Of a stretch of 64,000 bases of DNA, positions 1-10,915 are shown in pieces (the first letter of the stretch is position 1; each line of letters starts with the position of its first letter). A model generated the notes under the pieces. The model did not search any database. It was not told the origin of the DNA and was given only the letters and a program-made list of their open reading frames with translations. The position numbers and the translations under genes are program-made. Origin of the DNA: Flaccisagitta enflata (taxonomy: Eukaryota > Chaetognatha > Sagittoidea > Aphragmophora); NCBI GenBank assembly GCA_965153355.1, contig OZ231127.1, positions 3,658,001 through 3,722,000 of the forward strand. The letters are read 5' to 3'.

Positions 1-163
1 AGTATTTCACGCTGTGCACACGCTCAACAGCTGTCCCGTCACAGAAGACCCGAAAGTCATCCGTCCCCTTTAATTTTCTCTTCGAACCGAAGAGCAAAGA
101 CTCGGTTTTCCCAACGTGAAGAGACAGTCTGTTGTCGATGTAGATAAAGCTTTTATCAGCAAA

Positions 164-376
164 AACAAGGCCGGATGCACGGCTACCCTAGTCACATGCA
201 GGTGGGCAGGGGCAGTAATGAAATTGAATAACCAAGCAGTTGGGTAGGAGCAGTAACCTCAAAAACACCCGTAAATGCCAAAAAAGCTAAGCGTGATGGA
301 CCAACGGACAGACCAACGGACCAACGGACCAACCGATGGACAGAGCGGGTTGTAGAGACGCTTGCATGCGACTAAA
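164..376 (-). repeat. tri-box hairpin element, full-length, diverged
   Basis: Read on the minus strand it runs from a terminal hairpin (AGTCGCatgcaaGCGTCT, one arm decayed) through a GGTC/GTCC-rich tract and a TGCTCCTaCCCA motif to the right end GCATCCGGCCTTGTT. The right box is decayed (GTGACT). It has the same order of parts as the other copies in this window. Confidence 0.75.
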
Positions 377-580
377 AATCACAAAAATGGTATGCAATGC
401 AAAAATTTTCTCTGTTTTAGCGCTTTAGTGCATTGAATTACCAGTTTTTTTTCAAAAACACTAAGATTTACATGAAATCATCTCTTCATGAGTGAATGAG
501 GGGGCGCTAATTGAAGGTTGAAAATAACAATCTCTTATTTCAATTTCAAAAGCGCCCGGGGCGCTAATTACAGGAAATAC
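377..580. other. unassigned sequence
   Basis: No coding or repeat feature that I recognise apart from short A/T runs. Confidence 0.4.
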
Positions 581-760
581 GGTATGTGGTCAGTGATACC
601 CGTTGCCCTGCTTTGCATGATTGGAAATTGGAGTGAGAAGAAGCAGGGCATCGGCCTCAAAGGGAACAAAGTCCTCTAGAGCACAGGAAGAATTTTGTTT
701 GTCCATTCATCCTATCCATCCCTCCCAGGCCCTCACAGGGCTGCTGCCCAAAAAGCCAAT
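580..760. repeat. dispersed repeat, copy 1 (second copy near 53890-53985)
   Basis: Shares GATACCCGTTGCCCTGCTTT and the following AAGCAG/GTCCT segment with 53900-53985 in the same orientation. No coding potential was recognised, so it is probably a decayed mobile element. Confidence 0.55.
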
Positions 761-817
761 GTGATTCTATCGACCTAAATCCTGGGTATGAGGAGAAGGG
801 AGAAAGGGAAGTAAAAG

Positions 818-1015
818 AACAAGGCCAGATACACGGCTACCCCAGTCGCGTGCGGGTGGGCAGGGGCAATATTTGAGGTCACTTGATCATTTGGGCAGGA
901 GATGTGAGGCCATAGACCGCGAAAAAAAAGCAAAGTGTGACAGACGAACAGATGGACAGACGGACGAACCGACAGACCGACACAGCGGGGTGTAGAGTCG
1001 CGTAGCACGCGACTA
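818..1015 (-). repeat. tri-box hairpin element, full-length
   Basis: A complete minus-strand copy with an intact terminal stem AGTCGCG/CGCGACT around a 5-nt loop, a GTCC/GTCG tract, the motif CTCCTGCCCA and the right box CGCGACTGGGG before TATCTGGCCTTGTT. All three boxes belong to class I (GCGACT). Confidence 0.85.
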
Positions 1016-1020
1016 AGAAG

Positions 1021-1169
1021 AACAAGGCCGGATACCCGGCAATCCAGTTGCGTACGGTTGGGCAGGAGCAGTAATGCAAAAATCGCTCGCAATTCAGAAA
1101 TGTTACCGACCTACCGATGGACAGACCGACCAACACGGCAAGGTGTAGAGTCGCTTGTCCGCGACTAAA
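1021..1169 (-). repeat. tri-box hairpin element, shorter subfamily, hybrid boxes
   Basis: It abuts the preceding copy. The left stem is AGTCGCGgacaAGCGACT, but the right box reads GCAACTGG, so this copy does not obey the box-matching rule. The core carries a TTGCAATT-like segment shared with the copies at 6325, 31264 and 47061. Confidence 0.8.
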
Positions 1170-1256
1170 AGAAGAAGAAGAAGAAGAAGAAGAAAAAAGA
1201 AGAAGAAAAAGAAAAAGAAAAAGAAAAAGAAAAAGAAAAAGAAAAAGAAGAAGAAA
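1170..1256. repeat. GAA-rich microsatellite
   Basis: A run of GAA and GAAAAA units directly abutting the tri-box element end. The Lys/Arg or Phe/Leu homopolymer frames across it are artefacts. Confidence 0.95.
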
Positions 1257-1366
1257 AATATGAAGGTGACTTTGAAGACAAATGCGAAGAGGATATTGAT
1301 GACAAAGACAATGATGATAACCATAATGATGATAACTAAGACAACAATGACGAAGATGACAATGTA

Positions 1367-1945
1367 CCATCTTGGCCATAGATATAAGGACAGTAGGTAT
1401 ATAAGTTGATTCATTGTCTAGATGTGGGCAGCCAATATAGTCAAAATGCATCTAATATTGAGTATGACTATGTTGGGCATCCACCACCGCCTGCAAACAC
1501 TTGTAGAGAGATTGGAGGTACACTGGAGTGATGTTGTTTCAAACCTCAAATGCAATTTATTTTAGCCCTGCTGTGAATGTTTTTTTCCCATATTTCTGTG
1601 TGTGGTCCGTTGGAATCTTTAATTTCTCAATTGAATTGAGATCCAAACTGATCTAGGCTAACCCTTGATGAGCTTAACTCATCCATCTTGCAGTACAGAA
1701 GGCGCAATACGCCAGTGCATTACATTCAATAAGCTAAAAAAGATATGCCCATACACATTTGCAAAAAGCAAATATTTTCTTCATTCAGCTCTCATTTCTA
1801 AACGAAAAAAGATACAGGAACCAGCTTGGTCTCATTTGATAGATTTTTCAAAAATGCGAATTTGAAAAAAAAATCATCTCACTGCGATTAAAATTAAGCG
1901 AGTTATAACACTTTGAAGCTGTCCGTATATTCATGGCCAAGATGG
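1367..1945. mobile_element. TA-flanked terminal-inverted-repeat transposon remnant (mariner-like MITE), copy 1
   Basis: The ends are CCATCTTGGCCATA and its reverse complement, with TA dinucleotides immediately outside (1365-1366 and 1946-1947). A 592-bp relative with a longer perfect terminal repeat lies at 60931-61522, and similarity extends through the interior. TA duplication plus inverted ends is typical of Tc1/mariner non-autonomous elements. No transposase is readable. Confidence 0.8.
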
Positions 1946-2037
1946 TATAAGTCAAGAAAAAGATGTGAAAGACCAAGAATGAGTAGCTGAGAGAATAATG
2001 AAGTGATATATAATCATCAAATATTCACCTTTTTGAC

Positions 2038-2165
2038 CGACCGACCAACAAAATGACCGACCAAAAGCCACAAGTTTACAGAGGTGCTTAGGCGCAACTA
2101 ATATGAACAAGGCCGGATAAACGGCTACCTCAGTCACGTGCAGTTGGGCAGGAGCTGTATTTGAG
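2038..2165 (-). repeat. two tri-box fragments joined
   Basis: 2038-2098 is a hairpin end of a diverged AGGTGC-like class (gaggtgcttaggcgcaac). 2104-2165 is the GGCCTTGTT end of a second copy, with a CTCCTGCCCA remnant and a decayed right box (GTGACT). Neither is complete. Confidence 0.5.
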
Positions 2166-2329
2166 GTAACATGTAAAAATCGTCAAACACCCCCTTGCAT
2201 CGGTCATTTTTTTACATTTGCAATCCCTAAAGCACCAAAAATTTCACCCATAGTAAATTATGTCAAAAGACCTAAGAAACATGGATCATTAAATTTTGAT
2301 TCAATAATCTGTAATAATCCTTCCCCTCC

Positions 2330-2418
2330 CCTCCACTCCTCTCTCTTCTTCTTTTCCTTCTTCATTTTCGTCTTTTCCTTCTTCTTTTTCGTCTTTTTCT
2401 TCGTCTTTTTCTTCTTCT

Positions 2419-2450
<32 letters not shown>

Positions 2451-2574
2451 TTCTTCTTCTTCTTCTTCTTCTTCTTCTTCTTCTTCTTCTTCTTCTTCTT
2501 CTTCTTCTTCTTCTTCTTCTTCAACCATATTCGACAGTATCTCTACCATTTTAATTTCAAATTACTACTACTAA

Positions 2575-2606
<32 letters not shown>

Positions 2607-2678
2607 CTTCTTCTTCTTCTTCTTCTTCTCCTTCTTCTTCTTCTTCTTCTTCTTCTTCTTCTTCTTCTTCTTCTTCAT
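2330..2678. repeat. CTT/TCT microsatellite block
   Basis: Two long CTT arrays (about 2400-2522 and 2576-2676) separated by a short unique spacer. Confidence 0.95.
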
Positions 2679-2724
2679 CAATTTTGTCTTCCTCACACAA
2701 GTTTTTGTATGTCTCTCAATCTCT

Positions 2725-2890
2725 TTTTAGTTGCGGACACGCAACTCTATACGAGGCTTTGTCTGTCTGTCCATCCGTCCGTCCATCCGTCCGTCAGCAC
2801 AAGTCAAAAAGTGGGAAAACAAGTGTTTTAAAAGCATTTCCGCCCCTGCCCACCCGTCCGCAACTGGTGACCATGTATCCGGCTTTGTTC
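2725..2890 (+). repeat. tri-box hairpin element, class II (GCAACT)
   Basis: The terminal stem is AGTTGC (2729-2734) pairing with GCAACT (2741-2746), and the distal right box is also GCAACT (2860-2865). Compared with class I, the same C-to-T/G-to-A change has happened in all three boxes, so pairing is kept. The core has a GTCC/GTCT tract and CCCCTGCCCACCCG before the right box. Confidence 0.85.
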
Positions 2891-2965
2891 ATTCTTTTCC
2901 TCAATTTGAGCAATTTTCATCACAAAACTAATGATATGATGTCATGCAGGGATTGGGGAAATACG

Positions 2966-3012
2966 CCAAGGTTAGCCAAGGTTAGCCAAGGTTAGCCAAG
3001 GTTAGCCAAGGT
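2966..3012. repeat. 10-bp tandem repeat GCCAAGGTTA
   Basis: Four to five perfect decamer copies. Confidence 0.85.
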
Positions 3013-3074
3013 TGTTTTCTTGCACAAAATTCGAAAGGCTTTCCATTGATGTATTGTTCATAGCATATAATCGA

Positions 3075-3315
3075 ATTCTCATTTTTACATGTTTTGGAGG
3101 GTGTCTTCCGAAAGACCATGGAAACAGCCTATATTTTGACCGTGAAAAGCGATGTTGACGATAGGAACTACAGTATGCAAATAATTTGGAATTCTTTCTA
3201 CATAGATTTTAAAAGTAGAGAACGCATCGTTGCCCGATCGGGCTTGTTTAATGATTTTCCAAAATCATCACTCTATGACCCGCCCAAAGCTTCACTGCCC
3301 TCTGAGTCTGTCCCG
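3075..3315 (+). CDS. possible coding exon, unknown product
   Basis: An open frame reads about 75 residues of ordinary mixed composition (for example ILTVKSDVDDRN, QIIWNSFYIDF, LYDPPKASLP), unlike the low-complexity frames around it. A candidate donor CCCG|GTGAAA lies at about 3312. No family was recognised, no ATG is required and no partner exon was found. A 30-bp tandem array begins exactly at the end of this open stretch, which resembles the exon-end arrays of the IgGFc-type gene at 22-34 kb. This could be a fortuitous frame. Confidence 0.3.
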
Positions 3316-3560
3316 GTGAAACTGGGTGGTGTGACATTTATTGGATAAAACTAGGTTGTGTGACACCATTTGGAGAAAACTGGGTTGTGTGACACACAAC
3401 AGAGAAAACTGGGCTGTGTGATACAAACTAGGAAAAAATAGGTTGTGTGAAACACAATGTAGAAAAATTGGTTGTATGAGACACACTCGGAAAAAATTGG
3501 GAAGTGACACATAATGGGGAAAACAAGGCTCTGTGACACACATTCGGAGAAAACCAGGAC
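3316..3560. repeat. about 30-bp minisatellite, roughly 8 units
   Basis: Units of the type GAAAACTGGGTTGTGTGACA with variable tails. The array starts at the end of the possible exon before it. Confidence 0.85.
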
Positions 3561-3879
3561 ATGGTCAGTTTGATCGGTTTGAGGGTGGGTACCAGTCATT
3601 TGTTTAGCTGTGGGAACTTCCACTGGACAGATCTGCAAACAGAGAGAGAGAGACACATACACACAGTAATGCACTGGTGTCTCAAATAAGGTTTGAGACA
3701 CATCAGGGAAATCATGCCGTAAGTAGATTCTGAATGAGAAACTAGTTGTTACACAAATGAATCCGGTCATGGAGCCACTTTTTTAGTCGCGTGCACGCGA
3801 CTCTACAACCCGCTCCGTCGGTCCGTCCGTCGGTCGGTCGGTCGGTCGGTCCGTAACACTTTGCTTTTTTGCGTCGTTT

Positions 3880-4360
3880 TCTGTCATTTTGGGTCGTCTG
3901 GAGTTATTTTGAATCATTTTTTTGGTGTTTTTGAGAATTTTTGGTTGTTCATGGTCATTTTTTATCATTTTTGGTCATTTTTGGTCATTTTGGCCATTTT
4001 GGTCATTTTTGATCATTTTTGGTCATTTTTGGTCATTTTTGGTCATTTTTGGTCATTTTTGGTCATTTTTGGTCATTTTGGTCATTTTGGTCATTTTGGT
4101 CATTATGGTCATTTTTGGTCATTTTTGGTCATTTTGGTCATTTTGGTCATTTTGGTCATTTTGGTCATTTTGGTCATTTTGGTCATTTTGGTCATTTTTG
4201 GTCATTTTTGGTCATTTTTGGTCATTTTTGGTCATTTTTGGTCATTTTTGGTCATTTTTGGTCATTTTTGGTCATTTTTGGTCATTTTTGGGCATTTTGG
4301 TCATTTTTGGTCTTTTTAGGTCATTTTTGGTCATTTTTGGTCATTTTTGGACATTTTTGG
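3880..4360. repeat. GGTCATTTTT minisatellite (9-11 bp)
   Basis: More than 40 units, with length variants differing only in the number of T residues. Confidence 0.95.
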
Positions 4361-4364
4361 CCTT

Positions 4365-4895
4365 TAAGTCTGCTGGTTTAAGTCTGCTGGTTGAAGTCTG
4401 CGGGTTTAAGTCTGCGGGTTTAAGTCTGCGGGTTTAAGTCTGCTGGTTTAACTATGTTGGTTTAAGTCTGCTGGTTTAAGTCTGCTGGTTTTGGTCTGGT
4501 TTGGGTCTGTTTTAAGTCTGGTTTAAGTCTGGTTTAAGTCTGGTTTAAGTACGGTTTTAGTCTGGTTTAAGTCTGGTTTAAGTCTGGTTTGAGTCTGGTT
4601 TGAGTCTGGTTAGAGTCTGGTTTGAGTCTGGTTTAAGTCTGGATTGAGTCTGGCTTGAGTCTGGTTTAAGTCTGGTTAATGTCTGGTTTAAGTCTGGTTC
4701 ATGTCTGATTTATGTCTGGTTTAGGTCTGGTTTAGGTCTGGTTTAGGTCTGGTTTAGGTCTGGTTTAGGTCTGGTTTTGGTCTGGTTTTGGTCTGGTTTA
4801 ATTCTGGTTTGATTCTGGTTTGAGTCTGGTTTGAGTCTGGTTTGAATCTGGTTTGAATCTGGTTTGAGTCTGGTTTGGGTCTGGTTTAAGTCTGA
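4365..4895. repeat. GTCTGGTTTAA / GTCTGCTGGTTTAA minisatellite
   Basis: About 45 units of 10-14 bp, first the 14-bp GTCTGCTGG form and then the 11-bp GTCTGGTTTAA form, with point variants grouped in blocks. It continues directly from the preceding array. Confidence 0.95.
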
Positions 4896-5358
4896 TTATC
4901 AATAAAAAGATACAATAAGGAGTCAGGTCAGTTCAGTTATCTTTGTCCTGCACGCGACTTATAGGTGTTGGCCTTGTTTTCTTTCTCCGCATTTATCTTT
5001 CAACAAGATGCGAGAAAAACTTTCGGCGGCCAATTGCGCATAATTACCGGGTTTAAAGAAACTCAAGAAAGTCGCGAGATGAATGGTAAATAAGAATTGA
5101 CTTCCGCAGCACACAACGCAATCCTCCCTATTACTTCTGTACTGGTAACGGGTCAGGGATCTTTAAGGAAAGGGTCAGGGATCTTCTTGATAGTTCTCAA
5201 TTGAACCCAGTCAGTTCACTTATCCTTTTAGATCGTTTGGGATCTTCTCGGATCTGGATCCGGAGCTCCTCCTAGTGCACCAAAGTAAGCTCAATTTTCT
5301 TTACAAAAATCTAATTCAGTGCGTGACACTCAGTGTATTACAGAGATACTATGTAAAC

Positions 5359-5630
<272 letters not shown>

Positions 5631-5687
5631 GCTGATAAGCGCCATGTCTAAGCATATTGATTTAAATTGAACAAAAGAAACATATAT

Positions 5688-5689
<2 letters not shown>

Positions 5690-5731
<42 letters not shown>

Positions 5732-5755
5732 TCTTCTTTCTCTCTCTCTTTGCAA
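5690..5755. repeat. CT microsatellite
   Basis: A CT run with a CTT insert, complementary in sense to the GA array at 5359-5630. Confidence 0.95.
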
Positions 5756-6099
5756 AAACACAAATCTAACAATTACAACACCCTGTACCATCACCACATA
5801 ATGAATCACAATTTTCACAAAAAAACTTTGCTTACATTCTTTCTTTAGAATTGCTCTACTGGATCGGATCCGAGATCCCAAACTTAACTAAAAAGTATTC
5901 CTGTTCCAGATCTGGTTCTCACAATAAATTTAAAGGCAATGATAACCGGATCCTTATGAATTGATATAATTGACCCTGTTCCGCAATTGAAGATCCCTGT
6001 TCCGTTAATGGCGGTCTAAATGCCTTGTGCAGCAGGGTAACAAAAAAAACTTCATATTGGTTCTATCATCTAAACAGATCTTGGCCTTCCTTTCTTCAG

Positions 6100-6219
6100 A
6101 AATACTTGCTTGCGCAAGCGATTCAATGCTTTCAATCGATTCAGAGGCGTCCACCATCCCCTACTGCTACAACCCGGACTGCCAGAACTCAGCAATTCAG
6201 TTAAACGATTCGTTTTTAG
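6100..6219 (+). CDS. possible small phase 1-1 exon, unknown product
   Basis: A good acceptor (CCTTTCTTCAG, ending at 6099) is followed by 120 bp open in one frame, reading LACASDSMLSIDSEAST then IPYCYNPDCQNSAIQLNDSF, to a candidate donor TTAG|GTTTGA. Entry and exit phases are both 1, the commonest phase in the genes of this window. Mixed composition and three cysteines suggest a small extracellular module, but no family was recognised. Read through, the frame stops at 6248. Confidence 0.35.
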
Positions 6220-6324
6220 GTTTGATTGATAATCCCGAGTTCTGGTGATCTAGAACGTAGCAGTAAGCATAAGGAAGGCCAAATTCTTTTAATACTAAAG
6301 TCACATAATGAGAGCGGATAATCT

Positions 6325-6462
6325 TTTTAGTCGCGGACACGCGACTATACCTTGCCGTGTCGGTCGGTCGGTCGGTTCATCCCTCCGTAACATTTTTGAA
6401 TTGCAATCGCATAACTGCTCCTGCCCAACCGCGACTGGATTGCCGTGTATCCGGCCTTGTTT
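6325..6462 (+). repeat. tri-box hairpin element, short subfamily, class I
   Basis: The stem AGTCGC (6329-6334) pairs with GCGACT (6341-6346) around GGACAC. The right box CGCGACT (6430-6436) is followed by GGATTGCCGTGTATCCGG. The core has AATTGCAATCGC and GCTCCTGCCCAACC. Confidence 0.85.
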
Positions 6463-6599
6463 TTGTTACCCTGCTGGAATGTCAAATCTCATTCACTGTT
6501 CATCTCCATATCTTTGGTGATAGATTGGACTCAGTAAATTTGCGCCATCTTGAGATAGAAGAAAAACACCATCGTTAAAACCTTACCATGGACTAACAA

Positions 6600-6680
6600 G
6601 ATGATAAAGACGACAAAAATGAAGACAACGATGAAAACGACAAGGACGACGCTGATGAAAACGACCCCAATAAAGACGAC
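6600..6680. repeat. GACGA-type low-complexity repeat
   Basis: Alternating GACGAC/AAAGACGACAA/GATGAAAAC units immediately before a tri-box fragment. Confidence 0.7.
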
Positions 6681-6714
6681 AACGGCAAATGGTAATAGGC
6701 AACATTGACAAAGA

Positions 6715-6778
6715 CAAACAGACAGACCGACCAACCGACGGATGGAGGGACAAAGCGGAGTCGCGTTCACGCGACTCG
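6715..6778 (-). repeat. tri-box left-end fragment, class I
   Basis: A perfect hairpin AGTCGCG-TTCA-CGCGACT with part of the CCGAC tract. The rest of the element is missing. Confidence 0.7.
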
Positions 6779-6819
6779 AAATAAGTTACTGAAACAGATA
6801 TGATAAAATTGCTACACTT

Positions 6820-7215
6820 TTTTTTTTTAATAAGAACATCATTTTTTTTTTGAAGGCTTCATGTTCTTATTTTTGCGGCCAATTGAAGCCTTCAACAATC
6901 TTAAAGCATTCTTAATTAGAAATACTATAAAAACTATGGGAAACTTTATAAAATACTATTATTTATTTATATTATATATTTTCTTTTTAAATGTTGTTAA
7001 AACAAATGCTAAATAACAAAGTTTAAAGATATTTTCATGATATTTATATTAAAAACTATATAATGTTATCTAAATTTTACTAAAATTTGAGTGTTTTAAT
7101 AATATTCTTTAAATATTACCTTAAGCGAAAATTTTTCTAAAGATTTAAAACCTTCATATGTTCTTAAGATGTTCTTAATTTTGGGGCCATTCGAAGCCTT
7201 GATGTTCTTATAAAC
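6820..7215. other. AT-rich unassigned sequence
   Basis: No reliable gene. GAAGCCTTCATGTTCTTA-like strings near 6855 and 7150 recur, so this may be a decayed inverted-repeat element. Confidence 0.4.
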
Positions 7216-7376
7216 TAGGTTCTTATAATAAAAAAAAGTGTATTTGATATAACAGAAAGAAGTTCCACGCATTCGACCAAATACGCAAATGTGCTTCCTT
7301 TCTCATCAAGTTGATGGCGATTTCGCTGTTTCCGAGGTTTAGCAACTAGCATCCGTCTGTGTGTCACCGTGTCAAC

Positions 7377-7826
<450 letters not shown>

Positions 7827-8180
7827 AATTTACATTAACCTTGGCGACAAAAAAAATGGCGGATTTTTAAAACAGATTCTATCTACCTCAATTAAAGAAA
7901 AACTTATCAAAATCGGTGATGGTTAGAAAGCTCTTCGAAAGATCTTTTATTTGAGTCGTGTCCGAAAATTTTAACTCTAACGGTTTAGAAGCTAGAGCAA
8001 TTTGAACATGACTACTCCTTTTCTGGACTGCCCATGACTCCATAGAAGGGAATTTGAAAAAAGTTAAAATCTAAAAAAATGATGGAAGTTTTGGTCCGAT
8101 TTCTACAAAATTTTAGGTGATAGTTCGGGAGTTTGACGCAATAGAGAATTCGCAAAATTGACGCTACCGAGAATTGTTGT

Positions 8181-8216
8181 TTTTGACGCAATAGAGAATT
8201 CTCTATTGCGTCAAAA
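8181..8216. repeat. 36-bp perfect palindrome centred on GAATTC
   Basis: The half-site TTTTGACGCAATAGAGAA is followed by its exact reverse complement. Single half-sites lie just upstream (about 8138 and 8160). Related dyads are at 9484-9511 and 9534-9561. Confidence 0.9.
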
Positions 8217-8261
8217 TGGTAGAAAGATTTCCATACTCACAACTGAGAATTCCCACTCTCT

Positions 8262-8263
8262 CT

Positions 8264-8309
<46 letters not shown>

Positions 8310-8423
8310 TGTTTTTTCCTCTTTTTTTTTTTTTTGCTCTGTACTTCTTTCTTTCTTTTTTATTCTTTCTTTCTTTTATTTTTTTCTCTTTTTCTTTTTG
8401 CCTTCCTTCATTCTTACTTTCCT

Positions 8424-8490
<67 letters not shown>

Positions 8491-8495
8491 CACTC
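8262..8495. repeat. CT then CTTT microsatellites
   Basis: A CT run at 8262-8310, then T-rich CTTT arrays to about 8490. Confidence 0.95.
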
Positions 8496-8579
8496 ACACA
8501 CTCACTCATACACATGCTTACTCTTTCTACAGACAAGTACAATTAAAACCCAGAATAATGGATGTTAGGGAAGCAATTA

Positions 8580-8680
8580 GTTGGATAGGTGGATGGATGG
8601 ACACAAGGATGGAAAGATAGATGGGTGGATGGATAGATAGATGGAAAAATGAACAAATAGATGGATATACCCTCTGATAC
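8580..8680. repeat. GGAT/GATA tetranucleotide repeat
   Basis: Degenerate GGATGGATAGATAGAT units. Confidence 0.8.
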
Positions 8681-8699
8681 ATGGATGCATCTTTAACCT

Positions 8700-9300
8700 G
8701 CATATAACTACTTATAAATGTATTGTAAATATAGAGGGGGTTTGATAAAATCTATCTGGAAAAAATTGTAACCCTGATTTTTTTTTCTTTTTTTTTTTGT
8801 TTTTTTGCTTGATGAAATAAAAAATGATATTTAAAATTAAAAAAAAATCATCAAAATACGTGACAATTTAATTAGAAAAATACAATGATTAACAATTCTT
8901 TAAAAAAATCGAAAAATAAAAAGTGAATGATAAAAAATGAAATATAAAAATAAAAAACCCAAAAAAGTTGAAGAATAAAAAGTGACGCTTAAAAAGAGAC
9001 AAGAAAAATTAAAAAAAAAAAATATAAAAGTGAAAAATAAAAATTCAAAAATGAATAGTAAGAAAAAAAAATAATTTGGAGATATAAAAGATGAAATATG
9101 ACATGAAAAAAAAATAAGTCAAAAGTAAAAAGTTGAATAAAGAGTAAAAATGAAATACAAGAGATATAGAATAAAGAATGAAAATAAGATACAAGTTACT
9201 GCCAAACAATATAAAACTATTTAAAAAACCTAGGGATACATTTTTTCCAGGTTGGTTTAGATTAACTGCTTAAGTCCCTCCACTTATAAAAAAGAATTCA
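8700..9300. other. A-rich interior of the 3.7-kb element
   Basis: Dominated by AAAAATAAAAA-type sequence with no coding signal. Possibly an old poly(A)-rich insertion. Confidence 0.5.
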
Positions 9301-9329
9301 ATGCATAAATATGTCTGCAATAAAACTTT

Positions 9330-9335
<6 letters not shown>

Positions 9336-9418
<83 letters not shown>
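9336..9418. repeat. GA microsatellite
   Basis: About 40 pure GA units. Confidence 0.98.
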
Positions 9419-9425
<7 letters not shown>

Positions 9426-9483
9426 CTATTCTCAGTAATGTCAATTATTAGTTTCCAAATCATCACAATAGAGAATGGATATT

Positions 9484-9561
9484 GACGCTATGGAGAATTC
9501 TCAGTAGCGTCAAAATGTGTTGTTGTCATCGTTGACGGTACCGAGAATTCTCGGTAGCGTC
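9484..9561. repeat. two further 28-bp GAATTC-centred dyads
   Basis: GACGCTATGGAGAATTC... (9484-9511) is a near palindrome. GACGGTACCGAGAATTC... (9534-9561) is another. Both share the plan GACG-N8-GAATTC-N8-CGTC with the palindrome at 8185-8212, but the arm bases differ and mostly still pair. Confidence 0.8.
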
Positions 9562-10196
9562 AGTCACTCGATAGTTCAGGTGTGTGTCTTCTGATATCAC
9601 TTTAATTTTCATGCTAATTGGATGATTTTTACTAGGGTTTTCATAATTTCATATTCTAGATCTCAATAGAATATACTAAAACTAAAGTGGTTTGCTGTTA
9701 TTGCATTTACTTCACTGCTGAATAGATAAAACCTCTCCTGTGCTGTTAAAACTTGAACATTATTCTCAGAGCTTCAAAGTCATCATGAATTTGATATGAT
9801 TTTTGTCAAAACTTGATAATAAAAATCCTTCAAAAAAACCATGTTGCTATCTCATTGACGCTCAGATTTCTAGAAGATTTCAAGATCTTTCTCATAATGA
9901 AAATGATAGAAAAAATTGTCTGATTTTTAGAATTTTTGAGAAGCTGTCAGAGAAAGGTATTCAGCGCTTCTAGTTCAATTTTCATCAAAATCAGAGAATT
10001 TTTCCTATGGTTTTAAGATGATTGTTTTTTATCACTCATTCTTGACATGACATTAGAGCAGAAATGGAGTAGTCATGTTCAAACTGCTGTAGCTTCTAAA
10101 CCGTTTGAGTTAAAAATTCCAGACACAACTCAAATGAAAGATCTTTCGAAGAGCTTTCTACCCATCACCAATTTTAATGAGTTTTTATTAGATTAA

Positions 10197-10828
10197 CATG
10201 TTTTTTCTTTTTATAGAAGCTAAACACAATAAAATGTTGAGCACTTACCTTTCCAAAGCCATTTTTTTCAAAAACCGCACTTTGACCTCATTTGCATATT
10301 GCGGTTTTGCGTTTTTCGCTTATCACGGCTATGTTTTTTTAAGTAAATTGATGAAATTCATACTGACAGCATATTTTACCCTAAGAAACTGTTCCAAAAC
10401 ATCAGTTTTGACAATTTTTTAATTTTTAGGTCATTTCTTCATTTTTGAGCATTTCAATGCTATTTTTGAACCTCATAGACCAATTCAAAATTGTTCTAGA
10501 GTCACTCAAATATCAATTACTATTGGGACTTTATGTTTCTGTAAAAAAAAAATCAAAAAAATTTCATTTAATACTATTTTTTTAGGAAAAATAGCCGTTT
10601 TTTGCAATAAAAACCGTTTCTTTTTTTTTTGGCTCAAGTCAGGTCAAAATGAACATCAGAATCTTGTTCTACAGCCTTTTTAGGTCCCCTGTGCAAAAAT
10701 CTGGGATGGGTCCATTTTTTTTTTTTTTTTAAAGAATTTTGCAAGTGAGACTTCTGGCCGGATATACCCGAATCTCTCTACTAAGCCTGCGGTTGACGAG
10801 CTTTCGTTCCAGCACCTTCACACACACG

Positions 10829-10915
<87 letters not shown>

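Larger units (their letters stand above)
3785..4980 (+). repeat. giant tri-box element with internally expanded minisatellites
   Basis: The left end is a class I hairpin, AGTCGCG (3785-3791), loop TGCA, CGCGACT (3796-3802), followed by a GTCG/GTCC tract. The right end has CTGCACGCGACTTATAGG (right box 4953-4959) and GGCCTTGTTTT. Between them the usual core of about 100 bp is replaced by about 480 bp of GGTCATTTTT/GGTCATTTT units and about 530 bp of GTCTGGTTTAA-type units. The right end matches a subfamily also seen, inverted, at 41730. The open frames rich in VIFGHFWSF across 3861-4437 are artefacts of the array. Confidence 0.8.

Noticed and set aside
3861-4437. Repetitive VIFGHFWSF protein frames of up to 171 codons
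   Set aside because: Products of the GGTCATTTTT array; all three forward frames are open, and there is no start context or splice partner.
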